A DNA stretch of 64,000 nt. Origin: Daedaleopsis sinensis (lineage: Eukaryota > Basidiomycota > Agaricomycetes > Polyporales > Polyporaceae). Every line of letters begins with the position of its first letter. Positions within the stretch are counted from its first letter, which is position 1. A program made the position numbers and the translations under genes. Below, one piece after another: positions 10,266 to 22,420 of this stretch. Below the pieces are notes generated by a model that saw nothing but the letters and a program-made list of their open reading frames with translations, was not told where the DNA came from and did not search any database. The stretch lies in contig CM066304.1 of assembly GCA_033807695.1 (NCBI GenBank), forward strand, positions 1,736,001 through 1,800,000, given 5' to 3'.

Positions 10266-12672
10266 ATGGATGTCGCACCCGGTACTGGTACTCAGCGCCT
10301 CCCCAGGGCTGAAGTGAGATCTGTTATGGACACCGGCGGAGCTCGCGCGTGTAGCTCTGGGGAGATTGGTGGTGTCCGGTTGTCGATCAACGCGCAGCGC
10401 ACTCAAGGCTCAGATGCGCCGGCTGGGGTGCAGGGCACACGGGCGGCGCGCGCGGCGGATTTGGAACACGAGGAGCGCGAAAGAAGGAAGCGGAAGAAGA
10501 TGTCCAAAGGACGGCTGAGGATGGCGACGCTGAACATGAGAGGCTATCGAGCGGCGGGCGCGCAACAAACAGGGGAACCCGATAAGTGGAACTGTATAAA
10601 TCAAATCCTAAGAGACAAACATATTGGCGTGCTAGCTGTGCAAGAGACACATTTGACAGAGCACCGTATATCACAACTGAACCAGCTCTTCGAGGCGACT
10701 ATGTTGGTGATTGGCAGTGTGGACGTGAACAACCAGACTGGGGCTAGAGGGGTCGCTTTTGCGATCAATAAGAGAAAGGTGGAGGTTGAAAGCGTGCAGC
10801 TGGAGGAAGTCATCCCGGGACGGGCAGCTATGTTGACTTTTCAGTGGGCGACTGATCGTAACCTGCGGATACTCAACGTGTACGCACCGAATGTCTATGC
10901 CGACAATGAAGCTTTCTGGAGGGGACTAGAGGGACGTTTTGACGGGGGCGCGGTGAGGCCGGATATCATCATGGAAGACTTTAACATGGTTGAAGGAGCG
11001 GTAGACAGACTCCCCATGCGCAAAGACCCGAGCGGCCCGACGGAGGCTCTGGAGGAACTGATCAGGAAGCTGCGTTTTGTAGACGGATGGAGATGCAAGC
11101 ATGGCCCCGAACATAGAGAATACACGTACCTCCATGCGCCCACGGCAAGCCATTCGAGACTGGACAGGGTGTACCTTGGTAACGATCTGTACAAGAAGGC
11201 GGAGAATTGGGAGATCGAGGACCCTGGCATCGACACGGACCATAGACTTGTGACGCTGTCGCTTGTGAACTACAGGAAGCCGAAGACTGGCCAGGGGAGA
11301 TGGGCGTTGAACATGGCGGTGCTCGACGACGAACACTTTCGAGAGCGTATGAGGAAGATCGGGCTCAAGGCCAAGGATGGTCTAGCGAGCATAGGAGAGC
11401 GCACTGCAGATTGCAACCCACATAGGGTGTGGAGCGTCTTCAAGAAGGATCTTGCGGACGCGGCCAAGAAGCATGCGAAGGTGATGATTCCGAAACTGGA
11501 AAGGAGGATCGAACTGCTCCAGAGAGATCTACGGGAAGCTGCGAACGCTAGCTGTCCTGACCCGCATCATGTAGCGGCTCTGCAGGAGCGTATAGCTAAC
11601 CTGGAGAAGAGAAAATTTGGTAACATCAGGAGAGCGGTGGCGGTAAATGATAGGATTAAGGGAGAAATCATGTCAAAGTACTGGATGAACCTCAATGCCC
11701 CGGCGCAGTCGGCCAACACCATCCCGGAGCTGGCGTATGTGGATGACGAAGGCTGCAGGCGATATACGTCGAAGTCGGAAAAGATGGTGGACGTTGCGGC
11801 CAGACACTTTGATGGCATCCAAAGAGACGATGAACTAAACGATCTTGAGCATCGAGTAGCGATGGAAAGGTCACTTAGCGTACTGGATGTGAAGCTGACC
11901 CCAGAACAACATGACGAGATGAACATGGAGATCAGCCAGGAGGAGGTGTGTTGTGCAATCAAGCAGTCGGCCTCGGGTAAAGCTCCGGGACTCGACGGAC
12001 TTCCGGCGGAGATCTGGAAGACGTATCTGCAGATGGAGGTTAGAGATAGCGGGAAGGAGGACGCTGAGAAGTTCGCGATCACGGACGTCATGATGAAGGT
12101 CTATACTGACGTTGCGGAGCATGGTGTGTTGGAGAAGTCTGGGTTTGCGGACGGCTGGATTTGTCCTATATACAAGCAGAAGAAGGACGCGAGAGAGATT
12201 GGGAACTACCGTCCGATTACCCTCCTCAACGCAGACTATAAGATTATGACTAAGCTGCTGACAACGCGTGTGGCGAATGTGGCCAACACTCTCATCCACC
12301 CAGATCAAGTTGGCTTCATACCCGGGAGACAGATCTTTGATAATATACGTCTTGCTCAGTTGACGGTGCATTATGCGGAGGCGGAAGAGGTAAATGGAGC
12401 GATTGTAGCGCTCGATCAGGAGAAGGCCTATGATAGGATTAACCATGAGTATATATGGAGAGTCCTGGAGAAAATGAACTTCCCGTCGAGCTTCATACGA
12501 ATAGTACAACATCTATACCGCAGGGCTAGAAGCTGCGTGATGGTAAATGGGATGGCGAGTTTCTTCTACGAGATTGTGCGGGGAGTAAGACAGGGCGATC
12601 CGCTGTCGTGCCTGATCTTTAATCTAGCGATTGAGCCCCTTGCCTGCGCCTTACGAAAGTCAACGCTCACGG
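10266..12672 (+). CDS. LINE ORF2, part 1: endonuclease and N-terminal reverse transcriptase
   Basis: First piece of ORF2 from the ATG at 10266; the frame is open upstream to 10191 without an ATG. The AP-endonuclease domain shows TLNMRG, VQETH, LNVYAPN, MEDFN, SRLDRVY and DTDHRLV. The glycine usually preceding the catalytic Asp in GDFN is Glu here. The reverse transcriptase begins near SGKAPGLDGLPAEIWK, with YRPITLLNADYK, HPDQVGFIPGRQIFDN, ALDQEKAYDRI and GVRQGDPLSCLIFNLAIEPL. It stops at LRKSTLT, where the 11 kb LTR element is inserted just before the active-site block. The 898-codon open frame ends in LTR sequence beyond 12672. Confidence 0.88.
12669..12672. other. target-site duplication ACGG of the 11 kb LTR element (left)
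   Basis: ACGG precedes the TG of the LTR and recurs at 23685-23688 after the CA of the right LTR. Keeping one copy restores the LINE frame. Confidence 0.7.
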
Positions 12673-13936
12673 TGATGGGAGGGCACCGGCGATCTACTAG
12701 GAAAACCCAGCAGATACAACACCGGGCAGACTCTCCGAAGGGTGCGAGGTGGACCTCTGGTTCCCGAGCAGCTGGAACGAACAACGATGTCGAGACGCGC
12801 ACGTCAAGCATAGGAGGAAGACAGAACTCGAACACCGGGCACACAGCGAGCAGAGCACGAAGGAGATCGTACCAACATCCAGCCTAACTTCAATGGGATC
12901 GTCTTGTCCGTCTCGTAGAAGGCCTGCCTCCGTATGGATATGGGGGATGGGGGATCGCCTGCATCGTCGGCTCGCCGTAGTGGGGACACGTCACTACCGT
13001 ATGTCGTCGTCGAAGGGAGTCAGAAGGCTACGGGGTCGCAGGGAAGAAGGGGGAAAGATCGCTCGATTGCAGAGAAGGAGGAAGAAGGGTGCTGGGTCAC
13101 AGAGCCAGAGAAGGGAGGGTCCGAGCCGCTCCACACGAAGAGGAAGGGTCGCCAGATGGCAGGGAAGGTGATGGTACTACGGTAAGCTAAGGAAGAGGAA
13201 TGGCGCTCGAGCGAGCGGTAAGTATGGGAGCTATCTAACTAAATATCCTAAATACATGGAAAATATACACTAAGTAAGCGCTGTGCCTACAACACGGTAC
13301 GTACGTAGACATCGTGCACGTAAAGAGAAAGAGACAACAGCATGACACGCACGTAGATGTAGCAGCACTGAGCCTGGCTATATGTCCCTTGTACATCCAC
13401 GTAGTCATCCTCGTAGGAGCGCCTAGCCTCGCTGTACCGTAATCCATCGCACATCGGTGTAGGCTGATCACTCATCCAGCGTGTGTTGATGTAGTCGTCC
13501 AGGCCGAAGCATCCAGCCTCTAGGCTACTGGTGGGAGATGTCGAAGGAAATGGGGCTCGGAGAAGCTACTGCATGCATCTGCGGAAGGGGCGGTCTCCAA
13601 TGAAAGGTGCACTTGTCTACTACCGCCTCTGCGCGTTGGAGGAAGGGAATGGCTGGTGTGTTGTCCTCATGCATGGCACGAACCTGTAATGGAGGGGCAG
13701 CTAGGGTCCTCTATGGCTGAGGCGGGAAGAGGACATCCAGGCTCCATCACGGGCGGGTCGAAGGCGTCGGAAGGGTGCTTGCTCGCCTGCTACGGTCTCT
13801 GCATGTCGAAGGGTGTACGCTCGCGCGGACCAGGTAGTATGGCAAAGGCTGAAGCTCTGTAGTGGGTATGTTGTAGACATTGTCGGTATCGACAATGGTG
13901 CGAAAATCGGAGCTGGCACCGCTAGGGGGCACATCA
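12673..13936 (-). repeat. 3' LTR of the large non-autonomous element
   Basis: 1264 bp, beginning TGATGGG and ending ACATCA on the plus strand. It corresponds base for base, as far as I compared, with 22421-23684 (constant offset 9748). Several small ORFs in it recur identically in the other copy. Confidence 0.85.
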
Positions 13937-13945
13937 TCTCCCCCC
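13937..13945 (-). other. polypurine tract of the large LTR element
   Basis: On the minus strand GGGGGGAGA directly abuts the left LTR, the place expected for the plus-strand primer of a minus-oriented element. Confidence 0.65.
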
Positions 13946-14339
13946 AACTGAGATTGGGACCGTCCCCGGTCCCTCCGCTTGGCGCACCTTGAGGGACAAC
14001 ACTGTTCCGCATGGCGACGTAGTAGAAGAGTAGAGCAGGGAGATTGATGGTCGCTCGCTCGTAGCTGGAGAGGAAGGATAGGGATATTGATGACTCGCTG
14101 GCCGTGCTGTACCGCTGTTCCGCGCGCTGGTTGAGACGTAGGACTCGCTGCTTCGCTGTACTGCGCGTGCACTGGAGGAGGGAGGACTCGAGGAGGAAGT
14201 ACATCGATGGCTGCTTGCTGTCCACTCTGTGTCGACGTTCCACGCGCTGCCTGAGAAGTATAACAGCGAGGGCCGCTCGCTGTATCGCTGTTTGATGTGC
14301 CGGTCGAGACAGAGGAAGAAGACAGCCGTTTGCCATCCA

Positions 14340-15720
14340 CGCCGAAGTCTCCATTTGACGTGCTGTTCTAGATGTAGGCAGTAGACGGGTTGCCCTCGAG
14401 ACGCAGGGCACAGACCAGTCGCCGTTGAACGTGTCGCTCGAGATGTAGGGCACAGATGGCCACCCGCTATCCGTGTCTTCGTGCTGGTCGAGAAGAAGAA
14501 TGCAGGCAGCCACTTGCCGCGATGGTCGAGGAGGATTCTGTGCGCTGGTCAAGATGGAGAACATAGATGGACGCGTCACCGGAGACATAGGGTGCTGAGG
14601 GCCGCTTGCTATCCGCACTGATATCTCCGTTTGACGTGCAGTCCAATGTGTCGCTCGAGATGTAGGGCACAGACGGCCGCTTGCCATTCGTGCTGAAACT
14701 GCCGTTCGATGGGCTGTTCGAGACGTAGGGTGCAGGCGGCTGCTTGCTGTTCGCGCCGGTCGAGAGGGAGGACGTAGACGAACACTTGTCGTCCAAGCCG
14801 GTCGAGAAGAAGGACGTAGACGGCCGCTTGCCGTCCGCGCCGTATCGCTGTTCCGCACGCTGGTCGAGGAGAAGGACGCGGATGGCCGCTTGCCATCCAC
14901 GCCGGTCGAGGAGAAGGACGCGGATGGCCGCTTGCCATCCACGCCGGTCGAGAAGAAGGACGTAGACGGCCGCTTGCCATCCATGCCGGTCGAGGAGAAG
15001 GACGTAGACGGCCGCTTGCCGTCCGCGCCGTATCTCGCTGTTCCGCACGCTGGTCGAGGAGAAGGACGCGGATGGCCGCTTGCCATCCACGCTGGTTGAG
15101 AAGAAGGACGTAGACGGCCGCTTGCCATCCACGCCGGTCGAGAAGAAGGACGTAGATGGCCGCTTGCTGTCCGCGCCACATCGCTATTCTGCACGCTGGT
15201 CGAGAAGAAGAACGCAGATGGCCGCTTGCCGTCCGCGCTGTATCGCTGTATCGCCGTAGATTCTGACAGCCGCTTGCTATCATCCTCGTTATCGCCGCGC
15301 GCTGGTCGAGAAGAAGAACGCAGACGGCCGCTTGCCGTCCGCGCTGTATCGCTGTATCGCCGTAGATTCTGACAGCCGCTTGCTATCATCCTCGTTATCG
15401 CCGCGCGCTGGTCGAGAAGAAGAACGCAGATGGCCGCTTGCCGTCCGCGCTGTATCGCTGTATCGCCGTAGATTCTGATAGCCGCTTGCTATCGTCCTCG
15501 TTATCGCCGCGCGCTGGTCGAGAAGGAAGATGCAGACAGTCGCTTGCCGTGATGGTCGAGAAGGATTCCGCGCGCTGGTCGAGAAGGAGGACGTAGATGG
15601 TGGTTGAAAAGGAGGATTCCGCGCGCTGGTCAAGGAGGACGTAGACGGCTGCTTGCCAGACACACCACATCGCTATTCCACACGCTGGTCAAGAAGGAGA
15701 ATGCACTGCGCGCTGGTCAG
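14340..15720 (-). repeat. minisatellite array, 42 bp units with 106 bp higher-order repeats
   Basis: Imperfect tandem units of about 42 bp (minus-strand translation near DGKRPSTSFFSTGV, 14 codons) fill 14880-15150. From about 15195 a 106 bp composite unit repeats (starts near 15195, 15301 and 15407). Because 42 is a multiple of three, several frames stay open for hundreds of codons. I regard these long ORFs as by-products, not genes. Confidence 0.8.
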
Positions 15721-16010
15721 GAAGGAGGATGCAGGCGGCCACTTGCTGTCCGTGCTGTATTGCTGCTCTAGGCACTGCACTGGCGGACGAAGACCTCGGA
15801 TGGATGCTGCATGTAGTGCTGTAGAGCTGGGATGCGCAGGATGGCACATAGCTGGAGAGAAAGGGGGTGAGGTGTGTACCTCCGTCATCTGTGGATGTAT
15901 GGGGACGGGATCTAGGGGGCGCATGGATTCTAAGTGCAACATCGTGTGTGCCGGATCACGTGCAGATTTGTCCGGCCGTTTGTTCTCGAGGTCCGGTCCA
16001 ACATCAGGAT

Positions 16011-16015
16011 AAGCG
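16011..16015. other. target-site duplication AAGCG of Copia element 1 (left)
   Basis: AAGCG directly before the left LTR is repeated at 21794-21798 directly after the right LTR. Confidence 0.85.
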
Positions 16016-16493
16016 TGTTGGAGCACAACCTGGCTGGCTCGACCTCGCCCGGAAACTCGTCCCGAGTACTGTACTGCCCCGGACTCACCTCCTCATGATA
16101 CTATTCGCTCGTCTCTTTATCTCCCATCCATCGCACCGCCGTCCCGTCGCCCGTGCATTGTTTCCCGCCTTGTCTCATACTTTCCGCCCCGAGAGCGCCT
16201 ATACTTCCTATTATAGTATTCCGTTAGCGCTCTCTGCTTTTCACACATATACTCGCTCTTTTTCGTTTGCCCGCCCCTCAGTCTTGCTCACTGTCTGTGT
16301 GCTACGTACTGAGGGTATGTCTACGTTCGCTCCCGCTCACTTTGACAGTAGCTAACCTTTATCCTGTATTAGACAGTGTCTTCTGCTTACAGGTACATAA
16401 CATCATATAGTCTTGCTCACTGTCTGTGTGCTACGTACTGAGGACAGTGTCTTCTGCTTACAGATCGACACTCGACGACTGCACACGTTCATA
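16016..16493 (+). repeat. 5' LTR of Copia 1
   Basis: 478 bp from TGTTGG to TTCATA. It ends ATA rather than CA, as fixed by the flanking target duplication. It contains two copies of a short block (GTCTTGCTCACTGTCTGTG) about 130 bp apart. Identical to 21316-21793. Confidence 0.9.
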
Positions 16494-16505
16494 GGTTATG
16501 AGCCC
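16494..16505 (+). other. primer-binding site of Copia 1, half initiator tRNA-Met type
   Basis: GGTTATGAGCCC lies immediately after the LTR and is the exact complement of GGGCTCATAACC, the anticodon stem-loop of initiator tRNA-Met in fungi. This is the internal half-tRNA priming known for Copia of flies, rather than priming from a tRNA 3' end. Confidence 0.75.
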
Positions 16506-16628
16506 TGCGCTTAGCCTTTAACCCGCAAGACCAAGCGCTATCCGCCATCTGCCTCCGTCCCGATCCGTCCCCTCTCCGTCCGCCCTCCGTCCGCTCCCTA
16601 TTCGGTTCCCCGCCGCTAGCCGCCGAAC

Positions 16629-17437
16629 ATGTCAGGCACCGCCGCCGCTGGCACGTCCACTAGCACGCCTTCGCTCACCGACTTCATCCACGCCGTTGAG
16701 AAGCTCGATTCGCAAGGCAAGAACTGGATCGTTTTCGAACAGACCTTCACCCTCGCTGTGAAACAAAAGGATGTATGGGGCCATTTCAGTGGTATGTCAA
16801 AATGTCCTGTCCCCGCCGATCCCGCTGCGCCGACGGACCCCGAGACGAAGGCCATCGTCGCCTGGGAGAAGACCGAGTCCCTCGCCGCGTACCTCCTGAT
16901 GCTCAAGCTCGCCGCCGTCACCTACGCTAAGCACAAGCGCAAGGGCACGGTTGCGGCGATGTGGACCGCAATCGTCGCGGAGTTCTCCGAGAAGTCGCTA
17001 CTTCAGCGATCGAACCTCCGGCGCGACTTCCTCAATATGCGGTCTAACTCATCCGCAGATCTTCACTCCGAGTTCGATCGACTCCGGATGAAGTACGAGG
17101 ATTTGATAACTTACGGCGTCGACATCACAGATTCGGAATACGCCTCCGTCATCATATCCTTCCTGCCGTCCTCGCTCTCCGCCTTCATCTCTCAGCTCTC
17201 CGCCCAGATGAAGATATCGGCTCGTGCCGCCGCTCTCGCCTCCGCTGCATCTGGATCCGCCGCCAGCACGCCTCTGCCCACGGACAAGCCTGCCATCGAT
17301 CCCGACCTCATGATCGAGCTCGTTCTCGAGGAGTACGACCGCCGGGAGGTCGAGAAGGCCACGAAGGGGAAGGGGAAGGACATGGGCGTCGCCGCCAGTG
17401 TCCTCTCCACCGAAAAACCGCGGAACAACCGACAACC

Positions 17438-17476
<39 letters not shown>

Positions 17477-20400
17477 CTGGAACGGCCGCGGCCGCGGACC
17501 TCAAAAACCCGTCGGAGTCTGTTGGAACTGCAACGGACGAGGGCACAAGGAAGACCAATGTCCTAGCCCCAAGTCGTCGACGAAGGGAAACGGCAACGGC
17601 AAGGATGTCGCTCGTCCGAACCAGCCGCCAAAGCCCGCTGCTGGAGCCGCCAACGTCGCGTCCACCGCCCGGATTGAGGAGTATACCGGAGCGTGGACCG
17701 CTGCGCTCATCCCGGGCCCGACGACCGTCGAAACGGACTCCGAGGACTCGGACTCCGTGGACTCCTCTGCCTGGTCGTCCGCTGGCGATTCCGCATACAC
17801 ACAGCTAACAGAGCGGTCCGAGGACTCGATACCGTCCCTCCAGACCATCACAGATGCGTACGAAGACGACGATGTCGCTCCGGACGACGATCCTGTGGCT
17901 CCAACGCCTCTGTCCATGCCTGAGCGGCTTGAAAACGTGTCGCAATGGATCTCGACCCGTCAAGCTGATGAGGACGACCAGCACGATCTCGCCGCTGCGT
18001 CGCTCCACACCGCTGGTGTCCGCCCGGACGCCGCCGCTGTGCTTACCCCGCTCGCTGCCCATGTGGCTGCAAACCACGTCGCCGACCTCTACGATTCTGG
18101 AGCCTCCCACCATATGTCCCCGTTCCTCGACGATTTCGCTGTCTTCACGGAGACGAAGGCTCGCTCCCTCAACGCCGCTAATCAGCAGCAATTTCACGCC
18201 CTCGGAGTGGGCGAGATGGTCATTCCCGTACCGAACGCTCCCGCCAACGATTCGCTCATCCGCCTCACCGACGTTCTCTACACGCCGGACATCGGGTTCA
18301 ATCTCATCTCCGTCGGCCGCATCGACGACGCCGGGTACTCTGCGACGTTCTCCGGTGGACGCTGCATCATCACCGACGCCGCCGGAAATCCCGTCGGACA
18401 CATCCCGAAGGCGCACGGCCTGTACATGGTCTCGCGCGAGCGCAACACCGAAGTCGCCAGTGCTCACGCAGCCGTGCGTGCCGTTGAACGGCTCACGGAA
18501 ATGGAGGCCCATCGCCGTCTGGGGCACATTCCTATCCGCGCCATCCGCGAGCTCGTCGCAAAGGGTTTCATCGCCGGCATCGAACTCGTCAAGTCCGACG
18601 AGGACCACACCTGTGAGGCGTGCGTGCGTGCCAAGTCAACGCGCAAGCATGTCCCAACCGTGCGCGAAGGGAAGCGTGCACAGGAGCTCGGAGAGGAAGT
18701 CCATTCGGACTTGTGGGGGCCGTCGCGCGTAGCTACACTCGGAGGGCGCAAGTACTACATTACTTTCACCGACGATAAATCACGCTTTACGGTCCTCTAC
18801 CTCCTCCGCCGCAAAAGCGAGACGTTCGAGTCGTTCCAAGCGTTCGAAGCCTGGCTGGAGAACCACCTCAAGGCGCGCATTAAGTTCTTGAACACGGATC
18901 GGGGAGGCGAGTACCTCTCCGAGGAGTTCAAGACTCACCTCGAGCAGCGAGGCATCGTACCGAAGCTTTCGGTCCACGACACGCACGAGCAGGCCGGAGT
19001 TTCCGAGCGTTTGAACCGGACGCTTATGGAGAAGGCCCGCGCTCTTCTCATCGCCGCCAGCCAGTCTGCTTTCCTCTGGGGAGAAGCTGTCATGCACGCC
19101 GTATGGCTCAAGAACAGGACGTCGACCAAGGCCCTCGGAGGCCGGACGCCTTTCGAGGTTGCGACTGGACAGGTCCCGGACCTTCGCGGACTCCCGGAGT
19201 GGGGTTCTCTTATCTGGGTGTTCAGCACAACGGATGGCAAAGTCGGCGATCGCGCGAAGCCCGCGCGATGGGTCGGATTCGACGCGCACAGCAAGGGGCA
19301 TCGCGTGTACTGGCCCGAACAGCGGAAGATCTCCGTAGAGCGCAATGTCCGCTTTACGAAGCCGGACATGCCAGACGTTCTCGCTGACGACCCCGTGCAG
19401 CTTGAGGGGGAGCAAGAGCAGCCTGAGCAAGCTGCAGAGCCGTCCGCTCCCGACGAAACCGACCAGTCTGGCGAGTCCGAGGCTGGAGACCCGCCTGCTC
19501 CTGCAGATTCGATCGTCAACCCGCCGCCTCCGCCGCCTGTCCTCGCTACGCCTACGCCTGCCCCGGAGCCCGCTGCTGCACGTCCTACGCGTACTCGAAA
19601 CCCGTCCGCGCGTGTGCGTGATATCTTGTCCGGCAGGAGTGCCGATGCGAAGCTCCCGCCTGGCGTGCAAGCCCCGTCCGCTCCGGACGAGCCGATTGGA
19701 GGGATGGCGATGGCAGCAAAAATGGCAGATGAGGAGGGAATTGACCCCCGCTCTCTTGCAGAGGCGATGAAGAGGCCTGAGTGGCCGCGGTGGAAGGACG
19801 CGATGGAGGAGGAGCTCCGCGCGCTGGATGCGCACCGGACTTGGGTCCTCGAGAAGCCCCCTCCGGACGCTAACATTGTTAGCTGTCGCTGGGTGTTCCA
19901 TGCGAAGAAGGACGCATCTGGGCAGGTCTATCGCTACCGTGCGCGATTGGTCGCGCGTGGTTTTTCACAGATCCCTGGAGTCGATTTTTTCGACACATAC
20001 GCTCCGGTAGCGAAGACCCCATCTATCCGGATCGCTCTCGCTTACGCCGCTCGCCACGACTTCGAGGTCCACCAGCTGGACATCAAAAGCGCATACCTGA
20101 ACGGGGAGTTCGAGGAAAATGAGGTGATATGGATGGCTGTACCGCCCGGGACCGACCTCACCAGTGACAAGTCGCTCGCACTCCGGCTTCTCCGTCCGCT
20201 CTACGGCCTGAAGCAAAGTGCTCGTCACTGGCACAAGAAGCTTCTCCGTGTCTTGCAGGAGAAGCTCGACATGGCCCAGTGCGACGTGGACCAAGCTGTT
20301 TTCTTCCGCGTTCACGACGCTGACCTGATCGTCATTGTAGTCCACGTCGACGACTTGACAGTCGTCGCGTCCTCGCCCGCGCTCATCCAGGAGGTCAAGG

Positions 20401-21308
20401 ACAAGCTCCGAGAAGTGTTCGAGATCTCGGACGAGGGCGAGATCCATTGGATCCTCGGTTTCGCCGTCGAACGTGATCGTCCGAACCGATCTCTCTCTCT
20501 TTCTCAGACCGCGTACATCGACGCCATCGTCCGCCGCTATGGACTCGAGGATGCAAAGCCCGTCTCAACGCCCATGGATCCACACGACAACCTCTCGTCT
20601 TCCCAATCGCCGTCCACAACCTCCGATATCGCTGCGATGCGCAACGTCCCGTACCGCGAAGCCGTTGGCTCGCTGATGTACGCATCGCTCGGAACCCGCC
20701 CGGACATCACCTACGCCGTGTCCGTGCTCTCTCGATACTCCGACAATCCTGGTCGCGCACACTGGGACGCCGTCCGCCGCGTCCTCCGCTACCTGAAGGG
20801 GACCCGGACGTTGAGGCTTACCTATGGCGGGGTTCCGCTCAACCTCGTCGGATTCACGGACGCCGACGGCTCGATGCACGAGGACCGCAAAGCTATCTCC
20901 GGATACGCTTTCCTCATCGATGGTGGTGCCGTGTCGTGGAGTTCGAAGCGGCAGGAGCTCATCTCGCTGTCCACGACCGAGTCCGAGTACGTTGCCATTA
21001 CCCATGCGAGCAAAGAGGCTCTCTGGCTACGCTCCCTCATTGGACAGGTCTTCGAACCGTTCTCCGGACCTACCCCGCTCAATTCCGACAACCAGTCGGC
21101 CATCGCTCTCACTCGCGACCACCAGTATCACGCCCGGACAAAGCATATCGATATCCGATTCCACTTCATCCGCTGGGTCGTCGAGGACAAAAAGATTCAG
21201 CTCGTCTATTGCCCAACCGACGACATGGTCGCCGATGTGCTCACGAAGGCTCTCCCCTCTGCGAAGGTAAAGCACTTCGCTTCCACGCTCGGTCTGCGCC
21301 TAGCTTGA
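16629..21308 (+). CDS. Copia 1 Gag-Pol polyprotein, 1559 residues
   Basis: Single uninterrupted polyprotein, ATG at 16629, 123 bp after the primer-binding site. Order of domains: Gag (residues 1-290, with about a dozen Gln from a CAG run near 272-284); CX2CX4HX4C knuckle (CWNCNGRGHKEDQC, near 297); aspartic protease (LYDSGASHHM, near 488); GAG-pre-integrase HHCC (HRRLGHI to CEACVRAKS); DDE integrase (VHSDLWGP, NTDRGGEY, HEQAGVSERLNRT); reverse transcriptase (CRWVFHAKKD, DIKSAYLNGEF, VVHVDDLTVV near 1238); RNase H (TDADGSMHEDRKAISGY, TTESEYVAI, SDNQSAIAL). This order (integrase before RT) defines Ty1/Copia. The stop lies just before the purine tract. All catalytic residues I looked for are present. 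Confidence 0.95.
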
Positions 21309-21315
21309 GGGGGAG
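21307..21315 (+). other. polypurine tract of Copia 1
   Basis: GAGGGGGAG directly before the 3' LTR, overlapping the end of the polyprotein stop codon. Confidence 0.8.
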
Positions 21316-21793
21316 TGTTGGAGCACAACCTGGCTGGCTCGACCTCGCCCGGAAACTCGTCCCGAGTACTGTACTGCCCCGGACTCACCTCCTCATGATA
21401 CTATTCGCTCGTCTCTTTATCTCCCATCCATCGCACCGCCGTCCCGTCGCCCGTGCATTGTTTCCCGCCTTGTCTCATACTTTCCGCCCCGAGAGCGCCT
21501 ATACTTCCTATTATAGTATTCCGTTAGCGCTCTCTGCTTTTCACACATATACTCGCTCTTTTTCGTTTGCCCGCCCCTCAGTCTTGCTCACTGTCTGTGT
21601 GCTACGTACTGAGGGTATGTCTACGTTCGCTCCCGCTCACTTTGACAGTAGCTAACCTTTATCCTGTATTAGACAGTGTCTTCTGCTTACAGGTACATAA
21701 CATCATATAGTCTTGCTCACTGTCTGTGTGCTACGTACTGAGGACAGTGTCTTCTGCTTACAGATCGACACTCGACGACTGCACACGTTCATA
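21316..21793 (+). repeat. 3' LTR of Copia 1
   Basis: 478 bp, identical to the 5' LTR over its whole length by direct comparison, indicating a very recent insertion or gene conversion. Confidence 0.9.
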
Positions 21794-22400
21794 AAGCGCG
21801 AAGTAGGGGGGGAGGAGTTGAGGTCTTGATATTGCGGCAACGCCGGCGCGCAATCTCTCGCAGTTGGGTAGAGGGAACGAGGGCATACTGAGGAGCCTGC
21901 GCACCAATTTTCAACCCACACCACCCGCTCCTGCCTGCTTCACTCTCTCTCCAACTCCAGGGGCCTCTGAAGCGTCTATGTCCGCATTGATGACTCGGTA
22001 TCTCGGGATCGGCGCGCTAGATCTGCGTGGGAGCTGGACGACGGGTAGATCGAGGTATGTGAAGAGTGTGTACCGGGTTGTGCGCTGATCCGCGTAGGGA
22101 GGCCTCCGCAATGCAGCCTCGAAGTGCGGGAGTCCAACAGCGGGTTGAGCGGGAAGGAAGCGAATGGAAGGGGAGCAAGCCTGAAGGATTGTGGGTGGAG
22201 AGAGGTCTGGGTCGATAGAAGAGAGGAAGTGAAGGATGGAGGGAGGAGAAACATCCATATTGAGGGAAATTTGGAAAAAGAGGTGGAGGTCCAGGTTGAA
22301 CTGCTGGTGGAACCTTGATGCTTCAGCTTGAGGGGGTGCGGGGTCGTGGACCGGACATCGAGTAGGTTGCAGCTGGAACTCAGTGGTAGCAGAGAAAATC
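21794..22400 (-). other. 5' leader and small ORF of the large non-autonomous element
   Basis: Interior sequence of the large LTR element between its primer-binding site and the nested Copia. A 115-codon minus-strand ORF (21911-22258, starting MDVSPPSILHFL) begins at the first ATG after the primer-binding site. It has no recognisable domain and may be a relic of Gag or simply leader. Confidence 0.4.
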
Positions 22401-22418
22401 CCCTCGCGGTGGGCTCCA
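22401..22418 (-). other. primer-binding site of the large LTR element
   Basis: Minus-strand TGGAGCCCACCGCGAGGG starts two bases after the right LTR. It is complementary to a CCA-ending tRNA 3' end. I did not identify which tRNA. Confidence 0.55.
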
Positions 22419-22420
22419 AG

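Larger units (their letters stand above)
16016..21793 (+). mobile_element. intact Ty1/Copia retrotransposon (Copia 1)
   Basis: 5778 bp element with 478 bp LTRs that are identical by direct reading, a 5 bp target duplication (AAGCG), a primer-binding site, a purine tract and one uninterrupted 1559-codon polyprotein. It sits inside the minisatellite-bearing LTR element and is therefore younger than it. Every feature expected of an active copy is present. Confidence 0.93.

Noticed and set aside
12673..13936. segmental duplication unrelated to transposition
   Set aside because: The TG...CA ends, flanking ACGG, primer site and purine tract all fit an LTR element.
13701..15389. 562-codon minus-strand ORF
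   Set aside because: It runs through the LTR and the minisatellite. Its length follows from unit lengths divisible by three, and several overlapping frames are equally open.
14300..15750. CRISPR-like array
   Set aside because: The tandem units have no unique spacers of constant length and the genome is eukaryotic.
18780..19901. 373-codon minus-strand ORF
   Set aside because: Antisense shadow of Copia 1 integrase; GC-rich codon use keeps it open.
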